Shown piece by piece: positions 25,159-33,416 of a stretch of DNA of 64,000 nt. The position numbers and the translations under genes were made by a program. How positions within the stretch are numbered: position 1 is the first letter of the stretch; every line of letters begins with the position of its first letter. Location: the NCBI RefSeq assembly GCF_017377855.1, contig NZ_JAFREP010000040.1, positions 25,283 to 89,282 of the forward strand. The letters run 5' to 3'. Under the pieces are notes generated by a model. That model made no database searches. It had not been told where the DNA came from and saw nothing but the letters and a program-made list of their open reading frames with translations. This DNA is from Acanthopleuribacter pedis. GTDB lineage: Bacteria > Acidobacteriota > Holophagae > Acanthopleuribacterales > Acanthopleuribacteraceae.

Positions 25159-25885
25159 CACCATTAGTTTGCGCAAATGGGTCAAACTCAACCCACGCAA
25201 ACAACACCAACTGCTGGCAACCTGGGCCGAGGACCACGCGGAACTCGGTCCGACCTTCCACGCCCGTTACACGGAACTGTGCGAGGCGGCGGATCTGGAT
25301 CGCTACCAAAGCCCGGCTTGGCTATCACCGGCCGAGGCACGCGCGGCCCTGGCCGGTTTTCACGCCACCATCGCGGGCCTTGACCAACAAGAAAGTGAAA
25401 CGCTGCCGACGACGGCTTGGCAGCCGCGTTTTGCCGTGGAGGTGGTGCTCGATCAGGTTCACAACCCCTACAACGTGGGATCCATCCTACGCCTGATCGA
25501 CAATTTCGGCTTGGCCGGCCTGACGATGAGCCGTCCCTGTCCAGCCCTTGACCACCCCCGCCTGATTCGGGCCGCGCGGGGCAGTCAGGCCTGGCTTCCA
25601 GTGACGGTGGTGGATGATTTGGCCGCGCGTTTGGCCGCGGAGGAACGTCCGGTTTACGGCCTGGAACGGGATGATCAGGCCGTGGCCGTCGGCGACTGGC
25701 AACCCAGCGCGCCGTGCGTGCTCCTGCTGGGTAACGAACGCTTCGGCATCGCCGATCACTTGCGTCCCTTGTGCACCCAAACCGTCGCCATTCCCATGTT
25801 CGGCTTCAAGCATTCCATGAATGTCAGCCACGCTTTTGCGGTGGCCGCCCAGAAAATGGTTGAGAATCTAGAGCGACTCAAGTAA
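25142..25885 (+). CDS. TrmH/SpoU-family RNA methyltransferase
   Basis: The 247-residue protein has a ~90-residue N-terminal helical region, then the SPOUT domain with FAVEVVLDQVHNPYNVGSILRLIDNFG, LLLGNERFGI and IPMFGFKHSMNVSHAFAVAAQKM. The Asn-Pro-x-Asn-x-Gly and NERFG motifs define a SAM-dependent 2'-O-ribose methylase of rRNA or tRNA. It is a different subgroup from the methylase at 1.7 kb. The start overlaps the metG 3' end and lacks a visible ribosome site, so it is probably translated by coupling. Confidence 0.88.
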   Translation: MEKSVSTISLRKWVKLNPRKQHQLLATWAEDHAELGPTFHARYTELCEAADLDRYQSPAWLSPAEARAALAGFHATIAGLDQQESETLPTTAWQPRFAVEVVLDQVHNPYNVGSILRLIDNFGLAGLTMSRPCPALDHPRLIRAARGSQAWLPVTVVDDLAARLAAEERPVYGLERDDQAVAVGDWQPSAPCVLLLGNERFGIADHLRPLCTQTVAIPMFGFKHSMNVSHAFAVAAQKMVENLERLK

Positions 25886-25966
25886 CCTGCTGCACAATTT
25901 AGCGTTTCCCCCCGTTTCGTCCCAACGGACCAAACACAACGCAATTTCCCCAAAAGCAGGTGTCGT

Positions 25967-27034
25967 ATGGATCAACTAGGAAAGCTTCGCGAGGAGATTG
26001 ACGACCTCGACGAACGCATCTTGGAACTGCTCAACCGCCGCGCCAAGGTCGCCATGGAAATCGGCCATTTGAAAAAGGTTTTGCGCAAACCTTTTTATGT
26101 CCCCAGCCGTGAACGCGCCATCTTTGAGCGTCTGCGCAGCATCAATCCGGGTCCCTTCCCCAGTGACGCGATTGATACCGTCTTCCGCGAAATTATTTCA
26201 GCTTCCCTCTCGCTGGAATACCCCATGAAAGTGGTTTACCTGGGTCCCAAGGCAACCTTTACCCATGTCGCCGCGCTGCAAAAATTCGGCAAACTGGCGC
26301 AACTGGCGGCCTGCAAATCAATCAGCTCGGTGTTTGACGAGGTGGCCTCGGGTCGCGCGCTTTACGGCGTTGTCCCTATCGAAAACAGCAACGAGGGCGC
26401 GGTCACCCACACCCTCGACATGTTCCTCGAATCCGACCTCAAAATCATCGAGGAACACTACCTGGAGATCAGCCACGACTTGCTGGTAAACGACGGTGAA
26501 TTGGGCGATGTACGCCGCATTTACTCACACCCCCAAGCGCTGGATCAATGTCGCCGCTGGATCGAGGACCACCTACCGCACGCGCAGCAGGTCGTGGTGA
26601 CCAGCACGGCAAGGGCGGCACAAATCGTCGCCGACGAGCCGAATTCCGCAGCCATCGCCAGCCGTCACGCCGCCAACCTCTACAAACTCCGCGTTTTGGA
26701 ATCCAACATTCAGGATAACCACGAAAACTACACACGCTTCCTGGTGATCGGTCGCGACTTGCTGGAGCCCACCGGTCACGACCGCACCAGTATTTTGTTT
26801 GGGTTCAAGGATCGCCCGGGCGTTTTGGGCGAAATGTTGGAACCGTTTAAAAACCGCTCGCTGAACTTGATGAAAATCGAAAGCCGGCCCATCAAGAAAA
26901 AGGCCTGGGAATACGTCTTTTTCCTCGATATTGAAGGCCACGTGGAAGACGGCCCCATCAAAGAAGCGATTAAGGAACTGGATTCCTTCGCCACCTTATT
27001 GAAGGTGCTGGGTTCATTCCGCCGCGCGCGCTAA
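25967..27034 (+). CDS. pheA: Chorismate mutase / prephenate dehydratase (P-protein)
   Basis: The 355-residue bifunctional enzyme has an AroQ chorismate mutase domain (residues ~1-85, REEIDDLDERILELLNRRAKVAMEIG). A prephenate dehydratase domain follows (~90-270, VYLGPKATFTHVAALQKFG and VPIENSNEGAVTHTLDMF). An ACT domain completes it (~275-350, TSILFGFKDRPGVLGEMLEPF) with the ESRP motif as KIESRPIKKKAWEYVFFLD. It makes phenylpyruvate from chorismate and is normally inhibited by phenylalanine through the ACT domain. It is closed by a strong terminator. Confidence 0.95.
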   Translation: MDQLGKLREEIDDLDERILELLNRRAKVAMEIGHLKKVLRKPFYVPSRERAIFERLRSINPGPFPSDAIDTVFREIISASLSLEYPMKVVYLGPKATFTHVAALQKFGKLAQLAACKSISSVFDEVASGRALYGVVPIENSNEGAVTHTLDMFLESDLKIIEEHYLEISHDLLVNDGELGDVRRIYSHPQALDQCRRWIEDHLPHAQQVVVTSTARAAQIVADEPNSAAIASRHAANLYKLRVLESNIQDNHENYTRFLVIGRDLLEPTGHDRTSILFGFKDRPGVLGEMLEPFKNRSLNLMKIESRPIKKKAWEYVFFLDIEGHVEDGPIKEAIKELDSFATLLKVLGSFRRAR

Positions 27035-27051
27035 ACCCCACCTTAGAAATG

Positions 27052-27083
27052 AAAAATGCCGGGCATCTACCCGGCATTTTTTT
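27052..27083 (+). terminator. Intrinsic terminator after pheA
   Basis: AAAATGCCGGG (27053-27063) and CCCGGCATTTT (27070-27080) form a perfect 11-bp stem with a 6-nt loop followed by T's. The A-run on the other side makes it potentially bidirectional, serving also the convergent MerR gene. Confidence 0.9.
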
Positions 27084-27100
27084 ATTGCAGATCTCGCAAG

Positions 27101-28027
27101 CTAGTTGATGATGTGATGGTATTTTTGCAACAAGTCTTCGAACTCTTCGAAATCCTTCACCGGGCTAATACCGATCTTGCGCAGGGCCCCGTAAAGGCTC
27201 TCGTTGTGGTAGAGCCCTTCAAGAACGATGTCGGTTTTGAGCGACAGACCTTTGCGCAGTTGGCGCAGGTAGTTGGCGCGGTCATGCAACTTGGTCAGAC
27301 CCGGTTTCACCCCGATCACCACCGCGGCGGGATGGGTTGTGTCGGCGGCCTGGATGATCTCGTCAACCGGAAGGTTGGTACCGAGGTAAACGGGACGCAA
27401 GCTTCCGGCGGTAGCCAGCATGGAAGCGATCATGATGCCGTGCTGATGTTCTTCGCCGGGTAAGGTGGTAAACAGAACCGTGGCGGCGGTGTTGGGGCGG
27501 TGGATTTGACCGCCCAAAAGCAACATGGCGTTGCGCAGGGACGCGATGGTCATGTGACGTTGCGCCTCTCGGAAAGGTTCGTCTTTCCAGGATTCGTTAA
27601 CATGTTGCAGGAAAGGAATCACGAAGGAGTAAACAAATTCGCGCGGCGTCACCAGGGAAATGACTTTGCCGATCAGTTCGTCAGCGGCTTCCTGGTCGTA
27701 GGCGATGAACTTTTCAGCCAGTTCGGCGACGGCGTCGCTGAAATCGTGGGTGCGTTCGTCGCGGGGACGCGGCTTGCGGTTGGGCGCGTTAAAAGGCAGA
27801 TTTTCAAGTTCAACGGTCTCGAGGTTGGCGATTTGACCGATGCTGTGGCCCATGCCGACAGCACGTTTCAACAGCTTGAGTCGGTAGATGTCATCCTCGG
27901 AAAAAAGACGACCGCCTTTGGCACGTTCAGGATTAAGGGCTCGATAGCGGCGCTCCCAGGCACGAATACAGTCAACGGAAACACCGGAAAGACGGGACGC
28001 GGCACGTATGGGGACTTTCACACTCAT
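27101..28027 (-). CDS. MerR-type regulator with cobalamin-binding domain (CarH/LitR family)
   Basis: The 308-residue protein has a MerR DNA-binding domain (residues ~5-72, RAASRLSGVSVDCIRAWERRYRALNP). A four-helix bundle (~95-175) and a B12-binding Rossmann domain (~182-300) follow. The lower-ligand motif ExHxxG is present (Glu192, His194, Gly197). The bundle motif W-x9-EH that caps the Co-adenosyl group reads W147-x9-R157-H158, so Glu is replaced by Arg. CarH-type proteins repress in the dark with adenosylcobalamin and release DNA in light. The divergent genes fit such a regulon. GGAGG precedes the ATG. Confidence 0.88.
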   Translation of the reverse strand: MSVKVPIRAASRLSGVSVDCIRAWERRYRALNPERAKGGRLFSEDDIYRLKLLKRAVGMGHSIGQIANLETVELENLPFNAPNRKPRPRDERTHDFSDAVAELAEKFIAYDQEAADELIGKVISLVTPREFVYSFVIPFLQHVNESWKDEPFREAQRHMTIASLRNAMLLLGGQIHRPNTAATVLFTTLPGEEHQHGIMIASMLATAGSLRPVYLGTNLPVDEIIQAADTTHPAAVVIGVKPGLTKLHDRANYLRQLRKGLSLKTDIVLEGLYHNESLYGALRKIGISPVKDFEEFEDLLQKYHHIIN

Positions 28028-28078
28028 TGGTCGGCCTCCTTAATTGTTAGACCTATAAGATGGCGATTTCTCATCGCT

Positions 28079-28145
28079 TTGTCAAGATTTTGTCCAAAAT
28101 TAAATCCGATTACCTTGACAACCCCTTGTCAGAAGATCATATTTT
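28079..28145 (+). promoter_or_regulatory. Putative operator/promoter between MerR-B12 gene and its targets
   Basis: A perfect palindrome TGACAA-CCCC-TTGTCA (28116-28131) overlaps a consensus -35 TTGACA (28115-28120), with a -10-like ATATTT 18 bp downstream. A further TTGTCAAG box lies at 28079-28086 and reads as TTGACA on the minus strand, towards the regulator gene. The arrangement suggests repression of both directions by the regulator. Confidence 0.5.
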
Positions 28146-28238
28146 GTACGTCCAACGCATCGAATTTGATTCAACAAAGGGAAACGCCGACGCCCACTTT
28201 TTTATTCCCGGCACCACACAACAATCGGGGGAACTGCT

Positions 28239-29204
28239 ATGAAATCAGCATCAAACAAGCCTATCATCGGTATTTCCATGTGCCTGCTCGGCACCAATGT
28301 TCGTCACGACGGCGGCAATTGCGCCAATTCATTTGCCAACAAAAGTCTGAGTGAATTTTTTGAGTGGCACCCGGTTTGTCCCGAGGTCGGTTCAGGCATG
28401 TCCACGCCGCGGCCGGCGATGCGCCTCGTTCAAACGGAATCGGGCATTCGCCTCAGAGAAAGCCAGTCGGGAAAAGACCGCACCGAGCAATTGACGACCT
28501 ACTGTGCATCACTCGTCCAGAAGTTGTCCACCCTGCCCCTACAAGGCTTCATCCTCAAATCAAAATCGCCTTCCTGCGGTCTCAAGCGGGTCATGGTTTA
28601 CGGCGAAAAGGGAAACAAAGTCGCCGCCCGCAACGGTTTGTTCACCGAAGCGTTGCAACAGGCCCTGCCCTTTCTTCCCATCGAAGAAGACGGTCGCCTG
28701 AACGATGTGACCCTGCGCGAACATTTTGTGGAACGGGTTTATGCCTACGGACGCTGGACGGCTTTTCGCGCGAACAAGCCACAACCCAAACATTTGGTGC
28801 AGTTTCAGCAACGCCACAAAATGCAGCTCTATGCGCACGACCCAAGACTTGCGCAGAAACTCGGCCGCCTCGCCGGCAACCACGGCGAATCTTCCTTCGA
28901 AGACGTGCTTAAAAACTACGAAGCAACTTTTTTTGAATGCCTGAGCAATCCCACCAAACACGGTCGCCACGCCAACGTGCTCCACCATTTAATGGGGTTC
29001 CTCAAAAACACCCTGGACAGTGGCGACAAACAAGAACTGCTGGAACAGATCGAGGCCTACCGCCTCCGCCACACGCCGCTCGCCGTTCCCCTGATGCTAC
29101 TCAACCACCACCTTCGTCGCCATCCCCACCCCTGGGTCGGCAGCCAAACCTACCTGGAACCCTATCCCGGTGCGTTGCGGCACGGGCAAATTTTGGTCGG
29201 ATAA
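28239..29204 (+). CDS. DUF523-DUF1722 protein
   Basis: The 321-residue protein joins an N-terminal DUF523 domain (about residues 8-155, with ISMCLLGTNVRHDGG, CPEVGSGMSTPRPAM and LKSKSPSCGL) to a C-terminal DUF1722 (YbgA-like) domain (about 190-310, FQQRHKMQLYAHDP and HHLMGFLK). The conserved cysteines of DUF523 may bind metal. The two domains are often found next to photolyase genes and in B12/LitR-controlled light regulons, as known from E. coli ybgA-phr and from Pseudomonas. Divergent from the MerR-B12 gene and followed 36 bp later by the SDR-DUF2867 gene. The molecular role is unknown. Confidence 0.9.
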   Translation: MKSASNKPIIGISMCLLGTNVRHDGGNCANSFANKSLSEFFEWHPVCPEVGSGMSTPRPAMRLVQTESGIRLRESQSGKDRTEQLTTYCASLVQKLSTLPLQGFILKSKSPSCGLKRVMVYGEKGNKVAARNGLFTEALQQALPFLPIEEDGRLNDVTLREHFVERVYAYGRWTAFRANKPQPKHLVQFQQRHKMQLYAHDPRLAQKLGRLAGNHGESSFEDVLKNYEATFFECLSNPTKHGRHANVLHHLMGFLKNTLDSGDKQELLEQIEAYRLRHTPLAVPLMLLNHHLRRHPHPWVGSQTYLEPYPGALRHGQILVG

Positions 29205-29240
29205 ATTTCGACCACCATCTATCCAAAGGAGATCGTCTCC

Positions 29241-30722
29241 ATGCATCTGCTTGTCGCAGGCGCCTCGGGTTACATCGGGCAACGTCTGTTACCCACACTC
29301 TTGGCCGAGGGCCATCGTGTCACCTGCCTCGTCCGCGACCCGGCCCGCTTTGCCGCACCGGCCGGCGCCGGCCCCAACCTGGAGATCCTACGCGGCGACC
29401 TACTGGACCCATACAACCTGCCCATCCTGCCAGGCACCATTGAAGGCGCCTATTATTTGGTGCACAGCATGACCGCCGGCGAAGGCGATTTCCGCGAAAA
29501 GGAAGCCGCCTGCGCCCGCAACTTCACCGCCGCCCTCAAACCCACCGCCTGTCGCCACATTGTCTACCTCAGCGGCATTGCCAACGATCCCAGGCTCTCA
29601 CACCATTTGTCCTCACGCGTCGGCGTCGAATCAGTACTCCAGGAAAGCGGCATTCCCGTCACCGTGCTGCGCGCGGCGATTATCATCGGCTCGGGTAGCG
29701 CCTCCTTCGAAATCATCCGCGATCTGGTGGAGAAATTGCCGATCATGATCGCACCCCGCTGGCTCAACACCCGCTGCCAACCCATCGGTGTCCGCGATGT
29801 GGTTGTCTACCTCACGCGCGTGCTCGACCAACCCGCCGCCTTTGGGAAGATATGGGATATCGGCGGGCCCGATGTGCTCAGTTACCGCGAGATGTTGTTG
29901 GGTTTTGCCCAACAACGGCGGCTACGTCGCTGGATTCACACGGTTCCGGTGCTGACCCCGCGGCTCTCCTCCTACTGGTTGTATTTCATTACCTCGACCT
30001 CCTACCACCTGGCCTGCAGCTTGGTGGACAGCATGAAAAACGAGGTCGTGGTTGAACGGACGGGTATCGAAACGGTGGTCCCCCACACACCCGCGGATTA
30101 CGCAACAGCCCTCGCCCGCGCCTTTGAAAAAATCGACAACAACCAAGTGCTGTCCTCCTGGAAAGATTCTATTGTCAGCGGCACCATCAGCGACGCCGAT
30201 ATCAACCACTTGCAAGTCCCACGCAACGGTGTCTACCGGGACGAACACATCCTACCGATCACCCGGCCCGTGGCCGAAACCCGCGCGCTGGTGTACGGCA
30301 TCGGCGGGGATCGCGGCTGGTACGTGATGAACTGGGCTTGGTCGCTGCGCGGGTTGCTTGACCGCTTTGTCGGCGGTATCGGTTTGCGCCGCGGCCGTCG
30401 CAACAAAGACAGCTTACGTATCGGCGATCCCCTGGACTTTTGGCGGGTTTTGGTTACGGACACGGCCCAAAACCGGCTCACCCTTTATGCCGAAATGAAA
30501 TTACCGGGCGAGGCCTGGCTGGAATTCGAGATCCAGGGTGAAACGAACCCAAACCTCCGCGTCACCACCATCTTCCGCCCACGCGGTGTCTTAGGCCGCC
30601 TGTACTGGTACGGCATCCTGCCCATGCATCGCCACGTCTTCCGCGCCATAAACCGGTTTTTGGCACAACCACCCAAAAACCGACCCCTCGACGGTCAACC
30701 CCGCGTTCGCGAGGCCAAATAA
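29241..30722 (+). CDS. SDR family oxidoreductase with C-terminal DUF2867
   Basis: The 493-residue protein has an N-terminal NAD(P)-binding Rossmann domain (LVAGASGYIGQRLLPTL, residues 3-19) of the atypical SDR class and the sequence YYLVHSMTAGEGDF. A C-terminal DUF2867 follows (about residues 325-480, DRGWYVMNWAWSLRGLLDR and MKLPGEAWLEFEI). DUF2867 is a START/SRPBCC-like fold. Such fusions recur in LitR/CarH-type light-induced clusters. AAGGAGAT precedes the ATG. It is likely co-transcribed with DUF523-DUF1722; substrate unknown. Confidence 0.9.
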   Translation: MHLLVAGASGYIGQRLLPTLLAEGHRVTCLVRDPARFAAPAGAGPNLEILRGDLLDPYNLPILPGTIEGAYYLVHSMTAGEGDFREKEAACARNFTAALKPTACRHIVYLSGIANDPRLSHHLSSRVGVESVLQESGIPVTVLRAAIIIGSGSASFEIIRDLVEKLPIMIAPRWLNTRCQPIGVRDVVVYLTRVLDQPAAFGKIWDIGGPDVLSYREMLLGFAQQRRLRRWIHTVPVLTPRLSSYWLYFITSTSYHLACSLVDSMKNEVVVERTGIETVVPHTPADYATALARAFEKIDNNQVLSSWKDSIVSGTISDADINHLQVPRNGVYRDEHILPITRPVAETRALVYGIGGDRGWYVMNWAWSLRGLLDRFVGGIGLRRGRRNKDSLRIGDPLDFWRVLVTDTAQNRLTLYAEMKLPGEAWLEFEIQGETNPNLRVTTIFRPRGVLGRLYWYGILPMHRHVFRAINRFLAQPPKNRPLDGQPRVREAK

Positions 30723-30761
30723 GGCAATTGGGACAAAGTGCTTCCTGTTCAGAACCGCGGC

Positions 30762-31850
30762 TTAAGCGCGTGTTACCAGGATCGCGCTCGCGGCGCCGTC
30801 CTCGTCCAAAGACAGCACCAAGGCCGCTTCCGCGTCGGTCGCCTGGTTTTCATAGCTCCAGGCAACCATCGCGAGGTTGAGACCGCCGAATGCAGCACCG
30901 ATCTCACCGACACTTTCACCGGCGACAATAACATTGGTGCGGTCCCAATCAACGCGCTCCGCCAGCAGCACCATCACCTCGCCCCACACCTCGTTGCGCA
31001 ACATCCAACCGTTGGCATCGAGGTAGATATCGCCGGTGAAGACAAAATCGGTGTCGTAGGCCTCGGTCAACGCCTTGACCACCGCTTTTTCCCACAAACG
31101 CGCCAAGGCGGTAATCACAAGATGACGGTCTTGCTCGGGATCAACCTGTTCCCGTTCCACGGCGCAGGCACGTACCCGCGCCAGAGAAGCATCGGCCTGC
31201 TTGGCAAATAACACCGCCGCGGCGGCCTCGCCCGGCAGGTAGCCGTCGTTGCCCTCGCCGGTCCGAATCATGCCCGAACCCAAAGCGTAATCAATGCTCT
31301 TGCGATCAAAGTAGGAATCCACCGCCACCACAAGCACCCGATCAATATCATCATTTTGCAAAAGCGCACTAACCCTGGCCGTCGCATCGGCCGCGGCGGC
31401 ATGGTCTGTCGGCACCACCCATTGGTTGCGGGTGCGCGGCGGGTGGTCGAGGTGCTCGCATAAAATGGCGTTTAAGCACTTACCCAAATGATCATCGGCA
31501 ATGTCGGCGGGCCATTCGTGGCGCATGCCCGCGACATTGGGCAAGGCCCACAACAGCGCGGTCCGCTGCCAGTAGGCGGCCGGCTCGGCGGTATGGGGAA
31601 GCACCCATTTTCGCGCAATCTCGTTCACCGCAAAAACCGAGAGGCGGATCCAAGCCCCGGTGAACTGGAACCCATCGGTAATCCCACTGACCGGGCAACC
31701 AATCAGCGGCGCTTCCAGGTCGTCGGGATCAAAGGCGGTGAAATCCTTGAGTTCGGCATGACGCTGAATACCCGCTCGGATCGATAAGATAGAAGACACG
31801 GCGTCAATGCCGACATTGGTGATCGCGCCGTAACCCGCAATGTAAACCAT
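30762..31850 (-). CDS. Ketosynthase-like protein lacking the catalytic triad
   Basis: The 362-residue thiolase-fold protein has IAGYGAITNVG at the start, a VLVVAVDSYFDRKSIDYAL segment, GYLPGEAAAAVLF in the middle and VGEIGAAFGGLNLAMVAW near the end. In true beta-ketoacyl synthases the nucleophilic Cys lies in the segment that here reads VAVDS, and the HGTGT motif is replaced by GDIYLDANG. It is therefore probably catalytically dead. Related proteins occur in type VI secretion/toxin loci. It closes a four-gene minus-strand unit, 10 bp after its neighbour, with AAGGAG before the ATG. Confidence 0.75.
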   Translation of the reverse strand: MVYIAGYGAITNVGIDAVSSILSIRAGIQRHAELKDFTAFDPDDLEAPLIGCPVSGITDGFQFTGAWIRLSVFAVNEIARKWVLPHTAEPAAYWQRTALLWALPNVAGMRHEWPADIADDHLGKCLNAILCEHLDHPPRTRNQWVVPTDHAAAADATARVSALLQNDDIDRVLVVAVDSYFDRKSIDYALGSGMIRTGEGNDGYLPGEAAAAVLFAKQADASLARVRACAVEREQVDPEQDRHLVITALARLWEKAVVKALTEAYDTDFVFTGDIYLDANGWMLRNEVWGEVMVLLAERVDWDRTNVIVAGESVGEIGAAFGGLNLAMVAWSYENQATDAEAALVLSLDEDGAASAILVTRA

Positions 31851-31860
31851 TCAGGACTCC

Positions 31861-32658
31861 TTAGCCTTCGCCCACAAAAGCATTGGGAATGTTCATCCAG
31901 GCCCCGTCGGCCGGAGGATCCACGGCTTTTTTGACCCGCGCCAAAGACGGCGCCAACGGGTAATCGTCGTCGGGCACCATCCCCTTGCGCGCCAGCAAGT
32001 AAATCCAGGTCAACACCTCGGTGGAGACATGCAGCAGGGTCGCCTCGTCCTCTGGGAAATACACAAAGTCCTCGACCTTCTCCTCCAACCAATCGTTCAT
32101 GGCGTCGATCGCGTCGAGCAAACCTTCGTTTAGGTCGTCCTGCTCCCATTCTTCCTCAAGCAGCAATGCCACCAAGTCGTAACGGAAATCATCCTGATCG
32201 GTCAGCAGTTGCGCCCATCGCTCAAGCAAGATTTCCATGTCTTCTTGTGGCATAACCCCCAGAAACATTTCGGCGATGAGGCGCACGTAAAGGTAGTCGT
32301 CCTCGTATTCCCAGGTTTCGTTGTGTTCGGGCGGGGTGGCGCGCGCAATCGCTTCGGCCAAGGCGATATGCCCGCCGGCAATCGCATCAAACAGCCCCAA
32401 ACCACGGTCTGCAATCCGCTGGTCCTTCGGCGCATGGTTGAGAAAGTGAAGCCATGCTTGGGCCCCGTGACCAAGGTGTTCGCTAAAGGGCAGCTTGCTG
32501 CCGTCGAGCAATAACTCGGCAACGGCCACGCGCCGGAACATGTGGCACACGGAAGTCATCACTTTCCAAGAAAGGTCGCCGTTTTTGGCGAGGGCGAGTT
32601 TGTCCATCAAGAGGACGCCGGAATTTTTCCAAGCCAACGGCAAATAAAGTGCGGCCAT
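31861..32658 (-). CDS. Unknown protein of the AHH-toxin cluster
   Basis: The 265-residue soluble protein is mainly alpha-helical and very acidic (LLEEEWEQDDLNEGLLDAIDAMNDWLEEKVEDFV), with no signal peptide. I do not recognise a family with confidence. Its helix-rich composition and place between an immunity-like gene and the ketosynthase-like gene allow an immunity or effector-adaptor role, which is inference only. GGATGA precedes the ATG at 32658. It ends 10 bp before the ketosynthase-like gene. Confidence 0.7.
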   Translation of the reverse strand: MAALYLPLAWKNSGVLLMDKLALAKNGDLSWKVMTSVCHMFRRVAVAELLLDGSKLPFSEHLGHGAQAWLHFLNHAPKDQRIADRGLGLFDAIAGGHIALAEAIARATPPEHNETWEYEDDYLYVRLIAEMFLGVMPQEDMEILLERWAQLLTDQDDFRYDLVALLLEEEWEQDDLNEGLLDAIDAMNDWLEEKVEDFVYFPEDEATLLHVSTEVLTWIYLLARKGMVPDDDYPLAPSLARVKKAVDPPADGAWMNIPNAFVGEG

Positions 32659-32729
32659 GCTTCATCCTATCCTCGGCACGGCAGAACCCTCCCAACATCG
32701 GCGGGGCGCCCACGATGCCGATGTACCTG

Positions 32730-33341
32730 CTAGGTTTCGCTTTCGCCTTTATGGGAAACGGCGACTTGCGAGACGTAGATATTGGTCGGCGGGGGTACCA
32801 CCATGGTGGTGATGTAGTACATCAAACGCGAGCTGGCGAAGTAACGATCTTTTTCTTCCTTAAGGCGAAACAAATCCGGCGCCTTCAAGGCTTTGCGTTC
32901 ATCGAAGGTCAACCCTTCAATACTCGCCACGTCCCCTTCAACCTCGTTAAGCTTGGCAACTTCTTTGTCGAGCACGTCGGCGGTTTCTAGAACGTTGCAG
33001 ATAAAATAGTCCTTGGATGCGAGGCGCCGTTTGTGGTTGTGAATCCAAACCGGCAAAAACTCCATCTTGGGCATGTTCAGTTCGTCGATGTGCATCACTT
33101 CTTTCACGCGTTTGCTAAAAACCAAGGCATTACCGGTATTGCCGATAAAATCGCCCAACTTCATGCCTGGATCTTTTTTGCTCATGTAGACCTTGGGCTC
33201 CTCCGGGTAGTCGTCGCCAAAGCGGCCTTCACCGAAAAGGACCTTGTAACGATCCGCGCGAACTTCCTCGGGAAGCGGCTCCCGCAAAAACGCAAAATCG
33301 AGGTCATGACTGGGCGTCACATCAATTTCATACCAATCCAT
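32730..33341 (-). CDS. Imm11/DUF1629-like putative immunity protein
   Basis: The 203-residue protein carries LPVWIHNHKRRLASKDYFICNVLETADVLDKE, which resembles the DUF1629 (Imm11) pattern of LPV-x-I-x-N-H-K followed by YFI-x-N and a D-x-LD motif. The C-terminal part has FRLKEEKDRYFASSRLMYYI, matching the usual 'lFR...vS..l' ending. Imm11 proteins are found next to polymorphic toxins, often nucleases, and are thought to neutralise them. It starts 75 bp after the AHH toxin stop, with GGAGG before the ATG. The family call is by pattern memory, without an alignment. Confidence 0.7.
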   Translation of the reverse strand: MDWYEIDVTPSHDLDFAFLREPLPEEVRADRYKVLFGEGRFGDDYPEEPKVYMSKKDPGMKLGDFIGNTGNALVFSKRVKEVMHIDELNMPKMEFLPVWIHNHKRRLASKDYFICNVLETADVLDKEVAKLNEVEGDVASIEGLTFDERKALKAPDLFRLKEEKDRYFASSRLMYYITTMVVPPPTNIYVSQVAVSHKGESET

Positions 33342-33416
33342 CGAATCCTCCAGGTATTCAGTACATCAATTAGGCGATATAAGAGACACAGTGGGACGGC
33401 AGGCCGGCTTGTTGGG

